From Fomes fomentarius (taxonomy: Eukaryota; Basidiomycota; Agaricomycetes; Polyporales; Polyporaceae), in contig JABYQN010000006.1 in assembly GCA_022606135.1 (NCBI GenBank), positions 806,001-870,000 of the forward strand: DNA of 64,000 nucleotides. Reading direction: 5' to 3'. The stretch's first letter is position 1. Every line of letters begins with the position of its first letter. This document shows, piece after piece, positions 56,849 to 64,000 of this stretch. Below the pieces are notes generated by a model that ran no database searches, was not told the DNA's origin, and saw only the letters and a list, made by a program, of their open reading frames with translations. The translations under genes and the position numbers were made by a program.

Positions 56849-59800
56849 TTAGATATCCAACACCCCTGTTTGCGCTTGCTTGACTTCAACACCAAGGCCG
56901 ATGGTGGATCTTCCTCTCTTCCGCTCTTCTTCCATCCGTAACCTCAGTTTCTCAAGCTGCCTCTCCTTGGGTACATAGGAACGCTCTTTCGGCATCTCTG
57001 GCTTCGTCCCAGGACTCGTTAACGCGTTCACGAACGATGAAGACGTGCATGCATGGTCTGATGAACCCGAGCCAGCGATGGACGAATCGCTCATGCTAGA
57101 GTCGAAACATCCACCACCAGTACTGGGTGACCACAACATCGAAGGAACAAAGTTCGTGAGTGTCTGGAACGAGAGTCGTGCGGCGAGCGTAGGTGACATG
57201 AACGAGGAAAAAGACGGCGAGAAGGCAGATGGCGATGCTTGAGGATGAGGAGGGACGGGGGGACTCTTCAGATCCGGAGCCGGAGAGGAGCGGGGCGTGA
57301 CTGAGTCGGACCTAAAAGCCGCGTCGGCTGTAAACAGCAGAACAGGTAGTTGAATTAGACACACACATACTCGAAAAATGAGGGCTGTAGGGAAGCCTAC
57401 TGGAAGCAGGAGATGTCATAATTGGGATGGCACTCGGCCTCGGCAAAGTCGAGCTGCGCTGAGGTTGCGGGATGAACGACGAGACCTTTGACGGAGTAGC
57501 GGGTAAACACGTGCGCGGTTGAGGGAGGAACGTGGGAGCGGTCGCGGCACGCTTGGGAGGCGGCGTCGAGAAATACGCTGGCGACGTGACGATGCGGAGT
57601 GGGATAGGGGCAACAACCTTCGGAGGGGTGGAAGACAAAGTGGATACCGGGAGCATGGAGGCAGAGGGGGAAGACGACCGCAGACGAGGGATGCCAGAAG
57701 GAGAAGGACTCGTACGCAGCGGCTTGAGTTGAGGGAACGTGAAGCTAGATTCGGCCTCGTCCTCATCCTCGTCGAAAGGCTCAAACACAGGCGCCGACTT
57801 ATTGACAGAGTCGGGAGTAGAGGCAGTCATAGAGGTATCAGGACTGGACTCCTCTTCGTCCATGAAGTACGAGGGAGGCGGGTTGAACGTGAACTTGATA
57901 CCGCCTTCATCCACTTCTCCGACAAACTCCTCATCCTGGTCGTAGCTGTCGTCATTCGTGGACTCTTCCTGTCCCTCTTCTTCTTCCTCCTCTTCGACGA
58001 CGATGTCGAGGGTGCGTTGAGGGGACCCACTCTCGGGAGAGATGACAATCTCACCTACATTAGATGGCAGGACAAAAGGGGGAAGATCATCGTCATACTC
58101 GACCAGCGCCTGAGCGAAGATGTTCTTGTTACTCTCGACGGAATGGAGCTTCGAGTCCATTGGAGGCGAGTTGTCGACATCTTCCAAGCACCCGAAGAAG
58201 CGATCAATCTCTTCGCGAGGGCTGGGTCCAGTAGAGGCGGTTGCCGAACCAGTGGGAAACGTCCACACTCTCGATAGCGAGGCGTTACGTGCATGCATCG
58301 GCTCCATGGGAGAGGGGAGCGGCGAAGGCGATGCAGAAGGGGAGCGACTGATCGACATCGAGGGAGCAGAGTCCGCGGAATCCGTAGAGAGTCGGGGAGT
58401 CGCAGAGCGAGCGTACTCCATCATTGACTCGTAGGACGTAGATGTCGGATACGCGTACTCATCGTCCTCATCCTCGTCTTCATACCGTGCAAGTTCGTCA
58501 CCATCATCATCGGTCATGTCATCCTCGTCTACCTCTTGGACAGCCTTGAGCTCTGGACGGTGGTTGTCGTCGACAGACTCAACGTCGGTGAACGTGCTGT
58601 CGGAGTCTATCGAGCGAAAACCGAGGCCACGGCTTTTCGTGCGACTCATGTTGCGGGAGACAGCGGAAGGGAAGGGGTGCACGCTAGCATCATAAGGCTT
58701 CGGGGTGTCGAGAAGCCCGGCGTGTTCGAGCTCCCGCTCCATGTCCTCGCGCTGCTTCGTCTCTTGAAGGAGTTCGGCACGAAGACTTGCGCATTGATCT
58801 TCAACTGCACGCATGCGCGCGACTTCCGCCTTGAGCTGTGCAACCTCTTCCTCGGAATTTTGTAGTTCCTGAGAGATCGCATCGGCACGAGCCTGAGCTT
58901 CCTCGACCTGAGCGGTCTTCTCAGCAACGGTCCGCTCGAGTGAGGACTTCTCGACCTCGAGCAGACCAACGCGCTGACGCGCGACCCAAGCATCACGACG
59001 CTCGGTTTCGACACGCTTGGCGTGGAGGTCGATCTGGCGTTGGAGATCCGCGACGCGAGTGCGCCATCCATCAACGTCCTTCTTCAGCTCATCTCGTTCG
59101 GCCTTGAGGTCGGCGATAAGTTGCAACATTTCGTCCGACGGCTCGAAGGGTGTGGATGACGAAGAGGCATCTGAGGCGCACGAGACGGGGCGCGAGCTTG
59201 AGAGCGACTGGCGGGAAAGCGCGCGTTCAAGATCAGTAATACGCTGCACGAGTGTCTCGTGCGCCTGGAATAAAAAATGCTGCTCGCTCATAGAAAGAGG
59301 ACGTCCACGCTGCAGACCGAGTTGGCCTAAATCCATGCTGCCGTTGCTTGAAACCGAAGAGCGACGCCGGTCGATAGTGCTGGAAGTGGGCGTCATCTCG
59401 GGGGTGGGAAGGCCATATACTGACATCGTCTGGCCCTCTCCGTTTGACACGTAAGAGATGCTGCTTCGCTTACTCGGTTGAAGGGGGGCCGATGTCGTGT
59501 CTGTCATGAGGTTGAGTGACGGCCGACGACCGGAAGACACAGGCGCAGGCGTCGGAGAGGACGACATAAATAAAGACTGGCGCTTGTTGGCCGCACCATT
59601 GTTGCTGAGCGCTGCATTCGTACCTTGAGCAGAAGTCAACGTCAAGGACTTCAATCCAGGGTGAGGGCTAGGCGTGAGAGATGGCGTGGATAGCTCTACT
59701 TGAACAGAGCTACTGAGGGAGAGGGGGCGAAGTTTGAGGCTCGCCGGCCGTGGGCGGGCGGGAGCGGGAGCGGGAGTCATGGACATCATAGGAGACGTGA

Positions 59801-60761
59801 CGGCCAGGGACTCCTGCACAGGACGAGGGGCCGTTCCCTGGATTTCTTCTTCCTCCTCCTCTTCCTCCTCTACAAGAGTGCCAAGAAGCTCACTCGAGGG
59901 GGTAGATGCCATGAACTTGCCAATGGAATCACGTTTGCTGCCCATCATGCTGTTGAGCCCTCCAGCGTATCCAGCTCCCATGCCAGGGGGGAAGGATGGC
60001 TTGGAAGCTAAATCTCATCTTAACGAATAAAACGAGTGGCAAGAATTGATCATACGTACGGAAATCAAAGCTTCGCTTTGGAACGTCAGGAGCATCCAGC
60101 TCCGGTATCTCAACAGAGAAATTGCTTCCCGAATCCTTTCCTTCCAGCGCCAACAGTGCCCGGCGGCGGATGGAGTCCTTGTCCCCAAGGTTGATATTGT
60201 CCTCTGAGCTGGACAGGGGGATGCTAGGAAGGGAGACGCCCATCAAATCAGCAGACTCCCGCCGTGTAGAGACAGACGAAAGACGGCGATGATGAGAATT
60301 GCGCTTCCCACCGGTGATGGAGTTGCGAGTGGGAGAGTGGGGAGGAGAATCATTCATTGTGAGAGAGACTGGAGTGGATAGAGACATGGGAAGAGAGACG
60401 GAGCTATTGCGAGAGTGGGAGCGTGAATGGCGGTGAGCGGGTGGGTGTGCGCCAGAGGGCGACACGGGTTTGCCAAAGCTGAACGAATTCATCTGGCGGT
60501 GAAGTGAGTGGAAGTCGAGCGATGAGAGATAGTGGGGCGGAGCAGAGCGCATCTGCGGGACAGAAATGGCCTGAAGGGGCTCATGGCCAAGTGGCGGGCG
60601 TGATTGGGCAGACATGCACGCGCTGCATGGGCCGAGCGCATTGCTTATGACACTAACCGCATACTCCCGCAAATGCGCTCTGAAGCGGCGAAGCGACGGC
60701 TGGCACGTACCCTCATCCTGTCGGCGTCGACGCCGTCCTGAATGAGCTTGTCGTAGTCCAT
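56849..60761 (-). CDS. Large Ser-rich coiled-coil protein
   Basis: Four exons on the minus strand (60761-60711, 60570-60060, 60007-57371, 57327-56849) give 1,225 residues. A central coiled coil spans about residues 427-616 (HFLFQAHETLVQRITDLERAL through ETKQREDMERELEHAG, with heptad-spaced hydrophobics). It is flanked by long low-complexity Ser/Pro/Thr regions with many SP and RxxS sites, an acidic stretch after the coil (EDEDEDDEYAYP), and a basic, probably helical C-terminus (KERQLEKLRLRMEEERKR). This is the layout of fungal cytoskeletal, polarity or septation scaffolds, but no named domain is recognised, so no function is assigned. Exon 1 encodes only MDYDKLIQDGVDADRMR and is joined through a 140-nt intron ending CCCCTTCAG. 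The alternative is a start at 60615 with one exon fewer (1,223 residues). The third intron is 43 nt with a CTAAT branch. It is divergent from the isochorismatase-like gene, 459 bp apart. Confidence 0.82.
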
Positions 60762-61220
60762 GGTATCGATATATGGGTTTTTTTGATGATACAAAACGAG
60801 AGACAGTTCCGTGACGGACAGTGAGGAATCAAAGGAAGGACAGGACCACGGCACAAGCCAGGGAGGACCGCAGGATCCGGAGGAGGATGAGATGGCAAGC
60901 CAACGCTGGAAGTCCAACGCCCGAACCCAACCTGCGAATACTCCCACCGCACGGAGATGTCCGCTCACCCCTATTATCTACCCACGTGGCGCCGCACATC
61001 TAACCGCGCCAATCCGAATTAACTCCAGTGACCTCCACCAGGTATCATCTTGTCTCTTTAATACTCATTCAACACCGTTCAATCACCCGAATCCCGTCGT
61101 CACCCAAAGTAAATTATATACGCTCGCTTGCTTAAATGGACACTCGGAATACGGTCCGAGGCTAATCGGAGCGCACTAGTAATCTCAATCTACTCAACTC
61201 CGACCATCGTACGAGACATC
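60762..61220. promoter_or_regulatory. Divergent promoter region
   Basis: 459 bp between the start codons of the coiled-coil gene (leftward) and the isochorismatase-like gene (rightward). It must carry both promoters. A TTTAATACTC stretch near 61058 and TAAATTATATA near 61110 could serve as A/T-rich core elements; this is not firm. Confidence 0.4.
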
Positions 61221-62376
61221 ATGGCGAGTGTGGCCAGGCTGATTCCAGGGCGCACAGTATTTTTGCTCTGCGACGTGCAGAGCCGTTTCCGTACGTTGCA
61301 TTAGACCGTGGCAGCTCCGCATCCCGATCGTCGTCCTCGCAGCCGTTCCTGTTCCCATCTCGTGATTCCAGCGACCCCATCTAATTTGCATTCTTCATCA
61401 CCAGGAACGCTCACCTCGGGCTTCGAGGATGTCGTTGCCACAAGCAGCAAGATGTTCAAGCTTGCGAAAGTGTGTCTGTGTACATGCGATGTTCAGCCAA
61501 TCTGCTGACTGTCGCATGCATCGATTTGGCCTTTGATAGATGCTTGACATCCCGGTCGTAATCACCGAGCAGAATTCACGCGGTTAGAACTTCTTTCTGC
61601 ATCAGTTACCCACCGAGCCCCCGCTGACTGCATCTCCATCTTTAATCACGCCTGCTCCCGCTCCCGCACGCACGCACGGGCAACAACAGCACTGGGCAAC
61701 ACCGTGCCCGAGCTCGACACCGCCCCGCTCGGGAAGCTCTTCCTCGGTACGTTTGAGAAGACGAAGTTCTCCATGGCGATTCAGCCCATCCTCGATCTCG
61801 TCAAGAAACACGACTTCAACTCCATCGTCCTTTTCGGCATCGAGGTTAGTGGCCAATATACACGGCGTGCGCCGTCTTCAAGACAGGACTGCGGATAGAA
61901 TTGTGTGATCCGATTCGGGGTGACACTCTCGGAGACTTTGTCTCTGTTTCTGTCTGCATTTGCGATCTTGACTCCAGTACACTATCTTTTGACACTGATT
62001 GCGACTTTGACCCCGACAGTCTCATATCTGCGTCCTGCAGTCTACGTTCGACTTTATCGAGCGTGGGTACGACGTTTTCGTCCTGGCCGATGGCGTGTCC
62101 AGTACCCACCCGCAAGAGGTGCCGATCGCCCTCGAACGCATGCGCCGCGCAGGCGCACAGATTACCACGAGCGAAAGTGCGGCGTTTGAGCTGCTAGGTG
62201 CGTCGGCAGTGTGGAGCATGTATCCATGCATCATGAATGAAAGGTGACTGACATCGAACTCTCCAGGTGACGCGAAGCACCCACAGTTCAAAAATTTCAC
62301 ACGTCTCGTCAGGGACGAGAAGGAGGCGACGGAGCGCACGTTGAAGAACCTCCTTAGCCGTGATTCCAAGCTGTAG
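61221..62376 (+). CDS. Isochorismatase-like cysteine hydrolase
   Basis: Six exons (61221-61290, 61405-61469, 61540-61582, 61690-61844, 62020-62197, 62267-62376) give 206 residues, typical for the ISOC1/ISOC2 branch of the isochorismatase family. The catalytic triad positions can be read directly: Asp18 in FLLCDVQSRF, a lysine in EKTKFSM (K83 by family alignment) and the nucleophile Cys115 in SHICVLQS. Other marks are DIPVVITEQN near residue 47, GYDVFVLADGVSS and the C-terminal QITTSESAAFELLGD. It is a small cytosolic, possibly mitochondrial or peroxisomal, cysteine hydrolase; the physiological substrate of this branch is not known. The chosen start places the conserved FLLCDVQ strand at residue 14, as in relatives. 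Intron 4 is long (175 nt) for this genome. Confidence 0.93.
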
Positions 62377-62956
62377 AGTTTGTGTAGATTCAATACGTGC
62401 GGTGGTTCTAGCGGTAAATTTTTCATGTATCGGATTCACGCGGCATTGTTGTATACATAACGTCGTCGACCGGGATCCTGAAGTCTGGCAAAGATGATAT
62501 ACAGTGTGCCAAATGCACAACGAGGTTATGGCTTCTCAACATATACTACGGCGACACACTTCTACGTATGATACATTCTGTATAACTACTCGACGACGGC
62601 TCAAGAGGCTTGCAAGAAAGACTACAGTGGGGGACACGGCACGTAACGTAACAGCAGCAAAAAGACCCGGAGCTCTGACCCAGACAACACGACGGACTAT
62701 ATATACAATACAGCACATTGACAACTAATATCGAAGCTCAAGATAGCGGGAAGGATTATTACGTGGCGATATTGTAATGGCAAGAAGGACTCTCCCTACA
62801 GAGCGGGCACATGGAATAAGACGCACCCACCAAGCGCGGGTCTCCAAGGGATGGCATGTAGCAGCTCCAATCACGGTTGGACGCAACCACGCACAAAGCC
62901 AGTGGAATGAACACGAATCTGCACCGTCGACAACGACGCTATGCCGATGCTTTTGA
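62377..62956. other. Convergent 3' intergenic region
   Basis: 580 bp between the ends of two convergent genes. It contains no open frame with a motif. A/T-rich stretches near 62695-62760 are likely 3' UTR sequence. Confidence 0.4.
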
Positions 62957-63620
62957 TCACTGGCCCAGGGCAGCTGCGGCGCGTCGCCGTCTCAGAAAAT
63001 CGGCGACCGCAAGGAGAGCGCGGCATCGGCGGCGAAACTTGAACATCATGTTCTACATTGTGTAGAACAGATACGCGTCGGTTACAATGTACTAGACATC
63101 AAGACATGTTTGGAGTGTGGACATACCGTGAAAGCAGCCGCGACCTTCGCCGTAGCACGCGTTGGTTGAACGCCAGTGGTACCGAACACGTTGTGAGTCT
63201 GCTCGAAAGTGTCGTCACCGACAAGTGGGAGGTCGTGGTCATAGGGAGACTCGTCTCGGTCGGGCAGCTCTTCGCACCCAGTGGCAAGCTACAGGGGAGC
63301 AGCCGTTGAGGCTGAGGGACGGTCTGAGAGAGATATAGGGACTCACAGAAGGGGGCTCAAACGCGAATTCTAGACGGCCTTGAGGGTCAACGGCGATCTA
63401 GAAGGAATATCCATGGTTACAACAACGCGTTGGACATGGCGTAACGAGCAACAACGCGTACCGTGAGCCGGTCTGGGTCTGGTCGAGGGAGAGACCGAGG
63501 GTAAGGATGATACCGGCGGTTATGCGAGTTGCGATAAGTTGGCAGGCGACCAGTATCAGCGGGAAGCGTACCAAGCGAACGCATGACCGCTGTGAAAGAA
63601 GGGTAGGGGCGATGAGACAT
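62957..63620 (-). CDS. Orphan small protein family S, copy 3
   Basis: Four exons on the minus strand (63620-63462, 63397-63347, 63288-63127, 63052-62957) give 155 residues. This is the most diverged copy. The N-terminal box is reduced to YPSFTAVM...GRLPTYRNSHNRRYHPY; the middle is acidic (CEELPDRDESPYDHDLPL); the last exon again encodes the basic helix, NMMFKFRRRCRALLAVADFL, followed by RRRRAAAALGQ. All four joints keep the frame and have good GT..AG ends, so the gene looks intact. No signal peptide, membrane helix or known domain is seen. Because the last exon is the best-kept piece in all three copies, the C-terminal helix is probably the functional core, perhaps for nucleic-acid, membrane-surface or partner binding; that is a guess. 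Confidence 0.75.
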
Positions 63621-64000
63621 ATATTCGTTGGCTTGTTGTATACACTGATTTCGAGAACACGAAAAGTAGCGGCGGAAAGGAGAGAACCGTGCAGGAAATG
63701 GGCAACAACGGGGCCGAAGGTGAGGGGGACCAGGGTGGGGGAGAAGGGGACGGGGCGGAGAGCAACATGAGGACCGTGAACTACATATGCGTCAGGCAAG
63801 CGAAGGAAGATTGAGGATGCGAAGGGCGAGGAAGAGGAAAGCAAGGGCGCTCACTGTGTTTAGTTCCTACTCTGCCCTCTTCAGCTATGCGCGGCGCGTC
63901 AGACGGCCCAGCTCACTCTTAGTTTCATCCCACGTCCACCTCTGCGTCATCTGAATTGCTCCCGTTGTGACCGGCGACAGAACGTACCTCCGACCTCCGA
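63621..64000. other. Right edge, no supported gene
   Basis: Contains the upstream region of S copy 3. The minus strand is open at 63556-63844 in Pro/Ser-rich frames that look compositional. The sequence is cut before any further gene can be judged. Confidence 0.3.

Noticed and set aside
63556..63844. Pro/Ser-rich minus-strand frames upstream of S copy 3.
   Set aside because: Pyrimidine-rich promoter-like composition keeps several frames open; no motif.

Overview
The window looks like a gene-dense stretch of a filamentous basidiomycete genome, probably Agaricomycetes and possibly Polyporales. Genes are cut by many short introns (mostly about 50-65 nt) with GT..AG ends and CTAAC/CTGAC-like branch sites. 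Both strands are used. The orthologue calls (Tra2-like SR protein, eL18, Atf1-like bZIP, Nug1 GTPase, ThuA-domain protein, isochorismatase-like hydrolase, HODM/DUF3445 protein) and a multicopy polypore-type kinase family fit this. There is no bacterial-style operon, no CRISPR array, and no transposase or reverse transcriptase that I could recognise. All gene models were spliced by eye, and exon coordinates are given in the entries.

Layout. 0.6-4.2 kb: a tandem pair of protein-kinase-like genes, the first with a damaged 5' end. 5.5-6.3 kb: a decayed pyridoxal-reductase-like aldo/keto reductase with an internal deletion. 7.4-9.5 kb: a head-to-head housekeeping pair (Tra2-like splicing factor and ribosomal protein eL18) sharing about 180 bp of promoter; both have an intron immediately after the ATG. 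10.8-12.3 kb: a nine-exon secreted, probably GPI-anchored ThuA-domain protein with a GC-AG intron. 12.3-19.1 kb: no supported gene. 19.2-28.8 kb: an Atf1/CREB-type bZIP factor, the nucleolar GTPase Nug1, and a large MDR-superfamily protein with an N-terminal lipidation motif. 29.6-39.1 kb: copies of a multi-exon single-pass membrane protein family, plus one member of a small orphan family. 41.7 kb: a small acidic/serine-rich conserved-looking protein. 46.5-50.7 kb: a membrane-anchored HODM-like protein and a further membrane-family copy. 54.7-63.6 kb: a second orphan-family copy, a 1,225-residue coiled-coil protein, an isochorismatase-like hydrolase, and a third orphan-family copy.

The most interesting content is two families I cannot assign to a named domain. 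Family TM (copies at 29.6, 29.9-30.6, 36.5-37.3, 37.4-39.1 and 49.3-50.7 kb) has a signal peptide, a Cys-rich ectodomain, a Ser/Thr stalk, a Gly-zipper transmembrane helix and a cytosolic DP-D-P-R-TFP motif. Six consecutive coding exons are identical in length between two copies 10 kb apart. Family S (copies at 32.4-33.1, 54.7-55.5 and 63.0-63.6 kb) is small and soluble-looking, with a conserved N-terminal box and a C-terminal M-M-x(3)-R-R helix. TM and S genes have the same relative order and direction in two blocks facing away from each other (about 29-39 kb and 49-55 kb), which suggests an old inverted segmental duplication.
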